Origin: JAOTYV01 sp041557595
Lineage (GTDB): Bacteria; Pseudomonadota; Alphaproteobacteria; UBA8366
NCBI GenBank assembly: GCA_041557595.1
Contig: JBFFGE010000003.1
Location: 1 to 64,000, forward strand
Direction of reading: 5' to 3'
Length of the DNA stretch: 64,000 bases
Shown: positions 1 through 8,359 of the stretch, piece by piece
Layout: each line of letters begins with the position of its first letter
Numbering within the stretch: position 1 is the stretch's first letter
Position numbers and translations under genes: made by a program
The notes under the pieces: model-generated
Seen by the model: the letters and a program-made list of their open reading frames with translations, nothing else
Told to the model about the DNA's origin: nothing
Database searches by the model: none

Positions 1-2367
1 GATCTGATGCAGCTCGTCAACGACCGGGTGACGATGTACGACGCGATGAAGAACCAGGAGATCGGCCACGATCAGGTGGTCGAGAAATTCGGCCTGGGTC
101 CGGATAAGGTGGTCGAGGTCCAGGCGCTCGCCGGCGACTCGACCGACAACGTGCCGGGCGTGCCGGGGATCGGCGTCAAGACGGCCGCGCAACTGCTCGA
201 AGAATACGGCGACCTGGAATCCCTGCTGACCCGTGCCGAGGAGATCAAGCAGCCGAAGCGGCGGCAGAACTTGATCGAATTCGCGGAGCAGGCGCGAATT
301 TCCCGGCAACTCGTTCAGCTGCGCGACGATGTTCCGGTCGACATTTCCATCGAGGCGATGGGGCGCATCGAAATCGATGCGGAAACCGTTCTGCCCTTCC
401 TGCGCGAGCAGGGCTTCAAATCGATCATCACCCGTGTCGAAAGCAAGCTTGGCATATCCGATAGCCAGACCCCCGACGTGGCGCCCGACACGACCGACTA
501 CGAACTGGTTCAGGATGAGGCGGCGCTTCAGGGATGGATCGACGCCGCCTTTCGCGCGGGATATGTCGCGGTGGATACGGAGACGACGTCGCTGGACGCC
601 AACCAGGCCGATTTGGTCGGCATATCGCTCGCGGTGACGCCGGGCAAGGCCTGCTACATCCCGGTGGCCCACCGCGCCGCCAACGGCCAGGGCGCGCTCG
701 ATCTCGGCGGCGACGGCGGCAAGAAGGCGAACGGGAAGGAGGCCGCGCTGAAGCAGATCCGCCGCAACCGGGCGCTGGACCTGCTGCGGCCGCTGCTCGA
801 AGACCCGGGCGTACTCAAGATCGGCCAGAACATCAAATACGACGCGCTGGTTTTCGCCCGCTACGGTGTGCCGGTAACGCCGGTCGACGACACAATGCTG
901 CTGTCTTTCGTGCTCGACGGCGGCGCGGGCAAGCATGGCATGGACGAACTGGCCGAACGGCATCTCGGCATCAGCACGGTGAAATACAAGGACGTCGTCG
1001 GCAGCGGCAAGAACCAGGTCACCTTCGATTACGTGCCGCTGGACAAGGCCTGCGGCTACGCCGCCGAGGACGCGGACATCACGCTGCGGCTGCACCGCCT
1101 CCTGAAGCCGCGCCTGCTCGCCGAACGCATGGTCACCATTTACGAAACCATCGAACGGCCCTTGATTCGCGTGCTGAGCGAGATCGAACGCAAGGGCGTT
1201 CTGGTCGATCCGGCGGCGTTACGCGGGCTCAGCCGGGACTTCGCCCAACGCATGGGCGGGCTGGAAGACGAGATTCGCACCCTCGCCGGCGAGGATTTCA
1301 ATATCGGGTCGCCGAAACAGCTCGGCGAAATTCTGTTCGACAAGATGGGCTTGCCGGGCGCCAAGAAGACCAAGACCGGGGCCTATAAAACCGACGTGGA
1401 CGTTCTGGAAACCTTGGCTGCCGCCGGGCACGACCTGCCGGCCCGGGTCCTGGAGTGGCGCCAGATCGCCAAGCTCAAGAGCACCTATTCGGATACGCTG
1501 GTCGAGCAGATCAACCCGGATAGCGGCCGCATCCATACATCCTACGCCATGGCGGGGGCGCAGACCGGGCGGCTCGCCTCGACCGACCCCAACCTGCAGA
1601 ACATTCCGGTACGCACCGAGGAAGGCCGCAAGATCCGCCAGGCCTTCATCGCCCGCGACGGCTGCAAGCTGGTGTCGCTCGATTACAGCCAGATCGAATT
1701 GCGCATCGTCGCCCATATGGCCGGCATCAAGGCGCTGGTCGACGCTTTTCGGGACGGCGCCGATATTCACGCGCTGACCGCGTCGCAGGTCTTCGGCATT
1801 CCGATGGAAGGGATGGATCCGATGGTGCGCCGCAAGGCCAAGGCGATCAATTTCGGCATCATCTACGGCATCAGCGCGTTCGGCCTGGCCCGCCAGCTCG
1901 GCATCGAACAGCGCGAGGCGAAGGCCTATATCGAGACGTATTTCGAGCAATATCCGGGCATCAACGACTATATGGAGCGGATGCGCGAGGAATGCCGGAA
2001 GACCGGCAAGGTGGAAACTTTGTTCGGCCGGCGCATCCATCTGCCCGGCATCAACGACAAGAACCCGATGCGCCGCAACTACGCGGAGCGCCAGGCGATC
2101 AACGCACCCATTCAGGGCACCGCCGCCGACATCATCAAACGCGCGATGCTCCGTGTGCCGCCGGCGCTGAAACGCGAAAAACTAAAGGCGGACATGCTGC
2201 TGCAGGTGCATGACGAATTGTTGTTCGAAGTGCCGGACGCGCAGGTCGACGACACGATTGCCGCGGTGCGCGCGGTCATGGAGGGCGCGGCTGACCCGGC
2301 GGTGTCGCTGGAGGTGCCGCTGGTCGTGGATGCGGGAATTGGCGACAATTGGGATCAGGCGCACTGA
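1..2367 (+). CDS. polA: DNA polymerase I, 5'-truncated by window edge
   Basis: Repair and Okazaki-processing polymerase, cytosolic. The open frame runs in from base 1 without a proper start, so the N-terminal part of the 5'-3' exonuclease lies outside; about 788 residues remain. The remnant of the 5' nuclease shows the helix-hairpin-helix stretch VPGVPGIGVKTAAQLL. The 3'-5' exonuclease is probably active because its DTET motif (DxE) is present. The polymerase domain shows motif A (SLDYSQIELR), motif B (RRKAKAINFGIIYG) and motif C (QVHDELLFEVP), all intact. No neighbour is obviously coupled to it; the dehydrogenase gene follows after 43 bases. Identification is firm; only the missing 5' end is uncertain. 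Confidence 0.97.
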   Translation, partial: DLMQLVNDRVTMYDAMKNQEIGHDQVVEKFGLGPDKVVEVQALAGDSTDNVPGVPGIGVKTAAQLLEEYGDLESLLTRAEEIKQPKRRQNLIEFAEQARISRQLVQLRDDVPVDISIEAMGRIEIDAETVLPFLREQGFKSIITRVESKLGISDSQTPDVAPDTTDYELVQDEAALQGWIDAAFRAGYVAVDTETTSLDANQADLVGISLAVTPGKACYIPVAHRAANGQGALDLGGDGGKKANGKEAALKQIRRNRALDLLRPLLEDPGVLKIGQNIKYDALVFARYGVPVTPVDDTMLLSFVLDGGAGKHGMDELAERHLGISTVKYKDVVGSGKNQVTFDYVPLDKACGYAAEDADITLRLHRLLKPRLLAERMVTIYETIERPLIRVLSEIERKGVLVDPAALRGLSRDFAQRMGGLEDEIRTLAGEDFNIGSPKQLGEILFDKMGLPGAKKTKTGAYKTDVDVLETLAAAGHDLPARVLEWRQIAKLKSTYSDTLVEQINPDSGRIHTSYAMAGAQTGRLASTDPNLQNIPVRTEEGRKIRQAFIARDGCKLVSLDYSQIELRIVAHMAGIKALVDAFRDGADIHALTASQVFGIPMEGMDPMVRRKAKAINFGIIYGISAFGLARQLGIEQREAKAYIETYFEQYPGINDYMERMREECRKTGKVETLFGRRIHLPGINDKNPMRRNYAERQAINAPIQGTAADIIKRAMLRVPPALKREKLKADMLLQVHDELLFEVPDAQVDDTIAAVRAVMEGAADPAVSLEVPLVVDAGIGDNWDQAH

Positions 2368-2410
2368 TGCGCGGGCCCACAGGTTTTAGGAACATTGGGA
2401 GGGTCATCGG

Positions 2411-3481
2411 GTGCTGATTCGCCATGACAAACTGCGCGCCGTCGTACGCGCCATTTGCGCCGCGGCCGGCAGCGAAAGCGACGAGGCGGCGAAAGTGGCG
2501 GACAATCTCGTCACCGCCAACCTGACCGGACATGACAGCCACGGCGTCGGCATGCTGCCCCGCTATATCGCGTGCGCACAAACCGGCGCGTTGAAGATCA
2601 ACGCGCATGTGCAGGTGGTGCGGGACGAAGGCTCGATGCTGGTGCTGGACGGCCAGACCGGCTATGGGCAGGTCATCGGCGGCGAGGCGATGGCGCTCGG
2701 TATCGAGCGGGCGCGGGAACACGGCGTCGCCGTGCTCGCGCTGCGCAACAGTTTTCACCTGTGCCGCATCGGCGCCTGGGCCGAACAATGCGCGGCCGCC
2801 GGAATGATCTCGTTCCACTATGTCAACGTGATCGGCCACAAGCCGCTGGTCGCGCCGTTTCGCGGCGGCGACGCGCGTTATGCGACCAACCCCTATACCT
2901 GTGTGCTGCCGTCGACCGATAACAACCCCACGACCCTGCTCGACATGGCGACCAGCGTGGTCGCCATGGGAAAGGTGCGCGTCGCCAAGAACAAGGGCGA
3001 GCAGGTCCGCGAAGGCGCGCTGATCGACGCGCAGGGCCGGCCGACTACCGATCCCAATACGATGTACACGCCGCCCTTCGGCGCCGTCCTGCCGTTCGGC
3101 GAACATAAAGGCTACGGCATGGCGCTGATGGCTGAGCTGCTGGCCGGCGTGATGAGCGGCGGACAGACGATGCGGGCCGAAACGCAGCGCCAGGACGACA
3201 CCATTCTCAACAACATGCTGGCGATCATCATGGATCCGCGCCGCCTGGTGGACGAGGAATTCTATAAATCGGAAGTTGATGCGACGCTGGCACATGTGAA
3301 GGCGTCGCCGCCGCAGAACCCGGCGGAGCCGGTGTTGGTACCGGGCGACCCGGAACGAATCAGCAAGGCCGAGCGCGAAGCCAACGGCGTCCCGATCGAC
3401 GACAACACCTGGGAGGAAATTCTCGCCGCCGGAGAGTCGGTCGGACTCAAGCGGGGCGACGTCATGGGGATGGCCGCCTAG
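2411..3481 (+). CDS. Ldh family (type 2 malate/L-lactate-type) dehydrogenase
   Basis: NAD(P)-dependent 2-hydroxyacid oxidoreductase of the malate/lactate/ureidoglycolate dehydrogenase family, distinct from classical Rossmann MDH/LDH. Seen: 356 residues, the usual family length, with the conserved N-terminal stretch GHDSHGVGMLPRYI carrying the catalytic His region, and a Gly-rich EHKGYGMALMAELLAG segment in the C-terminal half. It starts at GTG 2411, 43 bases after polA; a GGGAGGGTC stretch lies just upstream. Substrate cannot be read from the sequence. The following GST gene is 45 bases away on the same strand and may be co-transcribed. Confidence 0.88.
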   Translation: MLIRHDKLRAVVRAICAAAGSESDEAAKVADNLVTANLTGHDSHGVGMLPRYIACAQTGALKINAHVQVVRDEGSMLVLDGQTGYGQVIGGEAMALGIERAREHGVAVLALRNSFHLCRIGAWAEQCAAAGMISFHYVNVIGHKPLVAPFRGGDARYATNPYTCVLPSTDNNPTTLLDMATSVVAMGKVRVAKNKGEQVREGALIDAQGRPTTDPNTMYTPPFGAVLPFGEHKGYGMALMAELLAGVMSGGQTMRAETQRQDDTILNNMLAIIMDPRRLVDEEFYKSEVDATLAHVKASPPQNPAEPVLVPGDPERISKAEREANGVPIDDNTWEEILAAGESVGLKRGDVMGMAA

Positions 3482-3526
3482 CGAGGCCGGACGCACAAAT
3501 CACAAAACGCAATTTGGGAGGACGCA

Positions 3527-4150
3527 ATGCTGAAGATCCTGGGACGCAAGACCTCGTCGAACGTCATGGAAGTGCTTTGGCTCTGTGCCGAACTTGGCAT
3601 CGAGTATGATCGCGAAGATGTCGGCGGGCCGTTCGGCCGCAATGACGAGCCGGAATATCTCGCCAAAAATCCGAACGGCCTGGTGCCGACCATCGAGGAC
3701 GGCGATCTCATCCTCTGGGAATCCAATGCGATCGTCCGCTACCTCGCGGCGAAACACGGCGCGGGATCGCCGATCTGGCCGGACGATTTGCAGGCGCGTG
3801 CCGCGGCGGACAAGTGGATGGACTGGCAGCTCTCAAGGGTGGCGCCAATGATTACGCCGATCTTCTGGAACCTGGTGCGCACGCCCGAGCCGGACCGCAA
3901 CATGGATGCGGTCGCGGCCGCCATTAAATCGGGCTATGCGGTCTGGGGCATTCTGGACGCCCAGTTGTCGAAAACCGACTTCGTCGCCGGCAATGATTTT
4001 ACGGTCGGCGACATTCCCGTCGGCATTCACGCCTTTCGCTGGTTCTCGCTGGTCGACGACCGGCCGTCGATGCCCGGGCTCGAGGCCTGGTATGCCCGGC
4101 TCCAGGACCGGCCGGCCTATCGCGAGCACTGCATGAACCCGCTGGTATAA
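3527..4150 (+). CDS. Glutathione S-transferase family protein
   Basis: Cytosolic GST-fold protein of 207 residues. The N-terminal thioredoxin-like domain (about residues 1-80) carries RKTSSN at the glutathione-activating position, the cis-Pro motif NGLVPTIED, and WESNAIVRYLA, the glutathione gamma-glutamyl site. The all-helical C-terminal domain has the GDIPVG segment typical of the family (VGDIPVGIHAFRW). A strong ribosome binding site (GGGAGG) sits 8 bases before ATG 3527. Substrate unknown; it may work with the preceding dehydrogenase only by proximity. Confidence 0.9.
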   Translation: MLKILGRKTSSNVMEVLWLCAELGIEYDREDVGGPFGRNDEPEYLAKNPNGLVPTIEDGDLILWESNAIVRYLAAKHGAGSPIWPDDLQARAAADKWMDWQLSRVAPMITPIFWNLVRTPEPDRNMDAVAAAIKSGYAVWGILDAQLSKTDFVAGNDFTVGDIPVGIHAFRWFSLVDDRPSMPGLEAWYARLQDRPAYREHCMNPLV

Positions 4151-4211
4151 GGGCAATCCGGTCCTTGCCATCGCGATGGCGTTGAATAGAGTCTAAGAAA
4201 AGGAGGACGCA

Positions 4212-4535
4212 ATGGTCGGACCGAGACGGGTACACGATATGGGGGGCCTCGATGCGGGGCCGGTGCCGCAGGAAGGGCATCAGCACGAGGCCTGGGAGAA
4301 ACGCGTCGATGCCATTCGGATGCTGTGCGCGAAGTACGACCTGCTGCGCACCGACGAGATGCGCCGCAACATCGAGGACCTCGGTCCCGGGGTGTATGAC
4401 GAGCTCGGCTATTACGAACGCTGGTGCGCGGCGATCACCAATGTGCTGCTGCAGAAGAGCGTGATTTCGGTCGACGAGCTGGGCCGCAAGATGAAAGAGG
4501 TCGAAGACCGCTGGGAGAAGGCGCGCGCGGAATGA
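4212..4535 (+). CDS. Nitrile hydratase/thiocyanate hydrolase beta-type subunit, N-terminal half
   Basis: 107-residue protein matching the N-terminal half of nitrile hydratase beta: it opens with the characteristic RRVHDMGG(L/M)...G.V segment and has the helical region with YYERWCAAITNVLLQK. In ordinary nitrile hydratases this is fused to the SH3-like half; here a stop is followed at once by a separate gene, as in thiocyanate hydrolase (three subunits) and toyocamycin nitrile hydratase. An AAGGAGG ribosome binding site precedes ATG 4212 by 5 bases. Its stop overlaps the next start (ATGA at 4532-4535), implying translational coupling. Role in the holoenzyme is inferred from the family: dimer contacts around the metal site. 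Confidence 0.85.
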   Translation: MVGPRRVHDMGGLDAGPVPQEGHQHEAWEKRVDAIRMLCAKYDLLRTDEMRRNIEDLGPGVYDELGYYERWCAAITNVLLQKSVISVDELGRKMKEVEDRWEKARAE

Positions 4536-4831
4536 GCGAGCAATTCACCATCGGAGACCGGGTGCGGGTGCGCCGCGCCTATCCGCCGGGCCATGTCCGG
4601 GCGCCCTACTTCACCCGCGGCAAGACCGGCGTGGTTACGGCGATCGCCGGGCATTACCGCAATCCGGAAGATTTGGCCTATGGCCGCTACGACGGCGAAA
4701 TCCTGCCGCTCTACCGCGTGCGCTTCGAGCAGGCGGATTTGTGGGCGGAGTATCAAGGCGGTCCGAAGGACAGCACGATTGTCGACGTCTATGAGAATTG
4801 GTTGGAACCCGAGAAAGGAGGCGGCCGATGA
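4532..4831 (+). CDS. Nitrile hydratase/thiocyanate hydrolase beta-type subunit, C-terminal SH3-like half
   Basis: 99-residue SH3-like barrel protein corresponding to the C-terminal half of nitrile hydratase beta, with GDRVRVRRAYPPGHVRAPYFTRGKTG near the start, then YRVRFEQADLW and the closing VYENWLEPE, all conserved in that family. It is too short to be a stand-alone activator of the usual length. Start and stop both overlap the neighbours by ATGA (4532-4535 and 4828-4831), so the three genes should be made in fixed ratio. A homologous but separate activator protein often accompanies these enzymes; none is seen here, so this protein could have a dual structural and metallochaperone role, which is only inference. 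Confidence 0.85.
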   Translation: MSEQFTIGDRVRVRRAYPPGHVRAPYFTRGKTGVVTAIAGHYRNPEDLAYGRYDGEILPLYRVRFEQADLWAEYQGGPKDSTIVDVYENWLEPEKGGGR

Positions 4832-5493
4832 GCAGCCCCGACGAACACGTCCATGAGCATGACCACGACCACGATCATGACCACGACCGGACGTGTCAAC
4901 CCGATATCGAGGATTCGCCCTATTCGCACTATCAGGTCATGGCGCAGGCGTTGGGCGAGGTGCTGATCGACAAGGGGATCATCACCGCCGATGAGCTGCG
5001 CGAACAGATCGAAGTGCAGGATTCCCGCAGCCCGGCCGAAGGGGCGAAACTGATCGCCCGCGCCTGGACGGATCCGGAATTCAAGGCGCAGTTCATGGCC
5101 GACGTGAATGCCGCCGCCGAATCGATGGGCGTGCCGGCCGGCGACATTCCGATCCGGGCGGTCGAGAACACGGCCGAGGTGCACAACGTGATCGTCTGCA
5201 CCTTGTGTTCCTGCTATCCGCGCGGACTGCTCGGCGTGCCGCCGGACTGGTATAAATCGCGGGCCTATCGCAGCCGAACCGTTCGCGAACCGCGCGCCAT
5301 CCTGGCGGAATTCGGCACCGAGTTGCCGGACGATTTCGAAGTCCGGGTGCATGACAGCACCGCCGACCTCCGGTACATCGTTCTGCCGATGCGGCCGGAC
5401 GGGACGGACGGGATGGACGAGGCGTCGCTGGAGGCGCTGGTCAGCCGGGACTGCATGATCGGCGTATCTCTGCCGCGTCGCCCGAAGGCGTGA
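4828..5493 (+). CDS. Cobalt-type nitrile hydratase/thiocyanate hydrolase alpha-type (metal-binding) subunit
   Basis: 221-residue catalytic subunit. The metal claw is C124-T-L-C127-S-C129; in this family Thr at the second place marks the non-corrin Co(III) type, and the second and third Cys are oxidised to sulfinate/sulfenate. Following family motifs PPDWYKS and AYRSR are present. Residues 7-20 form an unusual His/Asp repeat (HVHEHDHDHDHDHD) that could bind Co, Ni or Zn. The beta subunit is split into the two preceding genes, matching thiocyanate hydrolase and toyocamycin nitrile hydratase rather than the common two-subunit enzyme. Reaction is hydration of a nitrile, or hydrolysis of thiocyanate to COS and ammonia; the sequence alone does not decide. 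Confidence 0.88.
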   Translation: MSSPDEHVHEHDHDHDHDHDRTCQPDIEDSPYSHYQVMAQALGEVLIDKGIITADELREQIEVQDSRSPAEGAKLIARAWTDPEFKAQFMADVNAAAESMGVPAGDIPIRAVENTAEVHNVIVCTLCSCYPRGLLGVPPDWYKSRAYRSRTVREPRAILAEFGTELPDDFEVRVHDSTADLRYIVLPMRPDGTDGMDEASLEALVSRDCMIGVSLPRRPKA

Positions 5494-5536
5494 CGGCGCG
5501 CCCGCATTTTTACCAGTTGTAAACGCCTTCGCTTCT

Positions 5537-6151
5537 ATGAAGAAGTCCATGCGACTTTTTCGCGCCTTGCTGTGTGTCCTCTTCGCCGCCGCCGTGCTGG
5601 GCGGCTGCTACCTGCCGAGCGAATTCAAGGCCGATCTCCGAATCGCGCCGAACGGCAACTACAATTTCAAATACGAAGGCCTGCTGGTGTATCTGCCGCT
5701 GGTGAAGAAGCTGTCGGAGGGCGAGCTCTCGGCGGAAGCGCTGCAAAAAGAAGTGTCGGTGATCGATCGCGATCTCGGTCGCGATTCCGGATTCAAGGAA
5801 ATCGCCTATATCGACCGCGGCACCTTTCGCGTGCGCTATGCCCGGGTGGGCAACATCGTCCAGGAAAAATCGTTCAATTTCGTGCGCTCGAGCGCGCGGA
5901 TGCTGTCAATCGAAAGACGCTTGGATGGAACCGTTCACGTGATCGGCGACAAGCCGAACAAATCGCTCGCCACACAGCTCGCGCGCGGCGGCTTCGTGGT
6001 GCGCGGCACGCTGCGCGTCCAGACCGAGGCGCAGGTGGTTCGCCACAACGCCGCGGAAGTGACGGAGGCCGCCGCGAAGCTCTACATCTGGCGGATCGAG
6101 GGCGTCGAGCGAAAATCGCCCCGGCTGGTCTTCAACCTGCAGGGCCGCTGA
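5537..6151 (+). CDS. Predicted lipoprotein of unknown function
   Basis: 204 residues, not recognised as a named family. An N-terminal KKSMRLFRALLCVLFAAAVLGGC stretch is a lipoprotein signal with lipobox LGGC, so the mature protein should be anchored to a membrane through its Cys. The mature part begins with a beta-rich stretch (FKADLRIAPNGNYNFKYEG) that resembles the opening of LppM-like domains, which is only a weak impression. It follows the nitrile hydratase-like genes by 43 bases on the same strand, but a functional link is not shown. ATG 5537 is used; the in-frame ATG at 5549 is also possible. Confidence 0.6.
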   Translation: MKKSMRLFRALLCVLFAAAVLGGCYLPSEFKADLRIAPNGNYNFKYEGLLVYLPLVKKLSEGELSAEALQKEVSVIDRDLGRDSGFKEIAYIDRGTFRVRYARVGNIVQEKSFNFVRSSARMLSIERRLDGTVHVIGDKPNKSLATQLARGGFVVRGTLRVQTEAQVVRHNAAEVTEAAAKLYIWRIEGVERKSPRLVFNLQGR

Positions 6152-6170
6152 CCGCCGGTTCGGTGGTGCG

Positions 6171-6608
6171 GTGACCGGCGCCGGATATGGCGGGCTGTTC
6201 CTCACCGCATTTCTCGCAGCCACGCTCCTGCCCCTGTCCTCGGAAGCGGTCCTCGCCGCGCTCGCTGCGGCGGAAGGATACGATCTGTACGTGTTGGTCG
6301 CCGTGGCGACCGCCGGCAATACGCTCGGCGCGCTGGTCAATTGGCTGCTGGGGCGGTTCTGCCTGCACTGGCGCGACCGGCGCTGGTTTCCGGTCGATAC
6401 GACGCGGCTCGACCGGGCGTCGCACTGGTTTCGGCGCTACGGCGTCTGGTCGTTATTGCTGGCCTGGATGCCGGTGATCGGCGACCCGCTGACCTTCATT
6501 GCCGGATTTCTCGGCATCCGTCTGCGGTATTTCGTGCCCCTGGTCGCGCTCGGCAAGGCGGCGCGCTACGCCGTCATCGCCGGCCTGGCGCAAGCGCTAT
6601 TCGGGTAA
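6171..6608 (+). CDS. YqaA family (DedA/SNARE-associated-like) membrane protein
   Basis: 145 residues with about four hydrophobic segments and the family features LLPLSSEAVL near the N-terminus, a GNTLGALVNWLLGR segment, and VIGDPLTFIAGFLG. DedA/YqaA proteins are inner-membrane proteins linked to membrane homeostasis and lipid translocation. It begins at GTG 6171, 19 bases after the lipoprotein gene, so the two may be co-transcribed. It converges on pckA, with 44 bases between the stops. Function in this organism is unknown. Confidence 0.8.
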   Translation: MTGAGYGGLFLTAFLAATLLPLSSEAVLAALAAAEGYDLYVLVAVATAGNTLGALVNWLLGRFCLHWRDRRWFPVDTTRLDRASHWFRRYGVWSLLLAWMPVIGDPLTFIAGFLGIRLRYFVPLVALGKAARYAVIAGLAQALFG

Positions 6609-6652
6609 GCGCGGCGCCGGGTTCGGGATGCGAAACGGGTATCGAACGCGGC

Positions 6653-8248
6653 TTATGCGGCCGCGAAGATTCCGGCCTTCCTGACGTCGTCCTCGACATA
6701 GGATTCGAACTGCTTGAAGTTGTTCTCGAAACGGCCGCACAGATCGCGGGCGGTCGAATCGTAGGCCGTCTTGTCGGACCACGTGGTGCGCGGCTGCAGG
6801 ACGCCTTCCGGCACGTCCGGGCAGTTTTGCGGCACCAGCACGCCGAAATTGGGATCGGGCGCCGCCGCCACTTCGGCCAGCCGGCCGTCCAGCGCGGCCC
6901 GGACCATTGCGCGGGTATGTTCGATCTTCATGCGCGAACCGGTGCCATAGGCGCCGCCGGACCAGCCGGTATTGACCAGCCAGCACTTGGCGCCGGTCTT
7001 GCGGATCCGGTCGCCCAGCATCTTGGCGTAGACCGACGGATGGCGCGGCATGAACGGCGCGCCGAAGCAGGTCGAGAAGGTAGCTTCCGGCTCGGTAACG
7101 CCCTTTTCGGTGCCGGCCACGCGTGCGGTATATCCCGACAGGAAGTGATACATCGCCTGGTCGGCGCTGAGCCGGCTGATCGGCGGCAGGACACCGAACG
7201 CGTCGGCGGTCAGCATGACCACGTTCTCCGGCTGTGCGCCCATTCCCCTGGTTTCGATATTCGGGATGAAGTCGATCGGATAGGACGCGCGGGTGTTTTC
7301 GGTCAATGAACCGTTGTCCAGGTCGAGCAACCGGGTCGTCGGGTCCATCACGACGTTTTCCAGGATCGTGCCGAAACGCCGGGTCGTCTCGTAAATTTCG
7401 GGTTCGGCCTTGGCCGAGAGGTTGATCACCTTGGCGTAACAGCCGCCCTCGAAATTGAACACGCCGGTCGCGGACCAGCCGTGCTCATCGTCGCCGATCA
7501 GCGTCCGGGTGCCGTCGGCCGATAGAGTCGTCTTTCCGGTGCCCGACAGGCCGAAGAAGATGCTGACGTCGCCGCCGATGCCGATGTTGGCCGAGCAGTG
7601 CATGGGCAGCACGTCGTTTTCCGGCAGGATGTAGTTGAGGTAGGAAAACACCGATTTCTTGATTTCGCCCGCATAGACGGTGCCGGCGATCAGCACCATT
7701 TTTTCGGCGAAATTCATCATCACCGCGCATTCGGAATTGGTGCCGTCGCGCTCGGGCACCGCCTGAAAATACGGTGCGTTGAGGATGGTGAGGTCGGGCT
7801 TGAAATTGGCCAGCTCTTCGCTGCTCGGTTCGATGAACATGTTGCGCGCGAACAGGCTGTGCCAGGGGCTCTCGGAAACGACCCGGACCGAGATCCGGTA
7901 ATCCGGATCGGCGCCGGCGAACAAATCCTGCACATACAGCTTGCGGCCCTGGTAATAGGCGCAAATTTGCCGGCGCATGTTCTCAAAGACTTCCGGAGTC
8001 GTCGGCCGATTGATCGGCCCCCACCAGATGTTGTCCTTGCTCGACGGTTCTTCGACCAGGAACTTGTCGTTCGGCGACCGGCCCGTATGCTTGCCGGTCT
8101 CGACGACCAGCGCGCCGCCGGCGGAAATCTGGCCCAATCCGGCGGCCATTGTCGCTTCGTACAGCGGCGCGGCGCTCAGATTCCAATGCACGCTCTTCGC
8201 ATTGGTGATGCCGTGGCCTTCCAGGCCGGCTTTATTGATGTGCTCCAC
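6653..8248 (-). CDS. pckA: Phosphoenolpyruvate carboxykinase (ATP)
   Basis: Gluconeogenic enzyme converting oxaloacetate plus ATP to PEP, CO2 and ADP. 531 residues, normal length. It carries the kinase-1a P-loop GLSGTGKTTLSAD, the kinase-2 region IGDDEHGW, and the EGGCYAK segment after it. The gene neighbours chvI-chvG as in other alphaproteobacteria, where ChvG/ChvI and the regulatory PTS affect its expression; that regulation is family knowledge, not shown here. Start ATG at 8248 is preceded on the minus strand by GGGAGGAAAG. Confidence 0.96.
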   Translation of the reverse strand: MEHINKAGLEGHGITNAKSVHWNLSAAPLYEATMAAGLGQISAGGALVVETGKHTGRSPNDKFLVEEPSSKDNIWWGPINRPTTPEVFENMRRQICAYYQGRKLYVQDLFAGADPDYRISVRVVSESPWHSLFARNMFIEPSSEELANFKPDLTILNAPYFQAVPERDGTNSECAVMMNFAEKMVLIAGTVYAGEIKKSVFSYLNYILPENDVLPMHCSANIGIGGDVSIFFGLSGTGKTTLSADGTRTLIGDDEHGWSATGVFNFEGGCYAKVINLSAKAEPEIYETTRRFGTILENVVMDPTTRLLDLDNGSLTENTRASYPIDFIPNIETRGMGAQPENVVMLTADAFGVLPPISRLSADQAMYHFLSGYTARVAGTEKGVTEPEATFSTCFGAPFMPRHPSVYAKMLGDRIRKTGAKCWLVNTGWSGGAYGTGSRMKIEHTRAMVRAALDGRLAEVAAAPDPNFGVLVPQNCPDVPEGVLQPRTTWSDKTAYDSTARDLCGRFENNFKQFESYVEDDVRKAGIFAAA

Positions 8249-8359
8249 TTTAACTTTCCTCCCGTCGGGCCGCCGGGTTGGGCCGAACGGCCTCCCTGGC
8301 GATTTTCCATGGTGATTGATATCTGGCGAATGGGGGTGAAATCAACTACGTCCTTCAGA

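Noticed and set aside
1219..2040. Long minus-strand frames antisense to polA and other genes
   Set aside because: High GC leaves long shadow frames; they lack ribosome sites and family motifs and lie inside strong genes.
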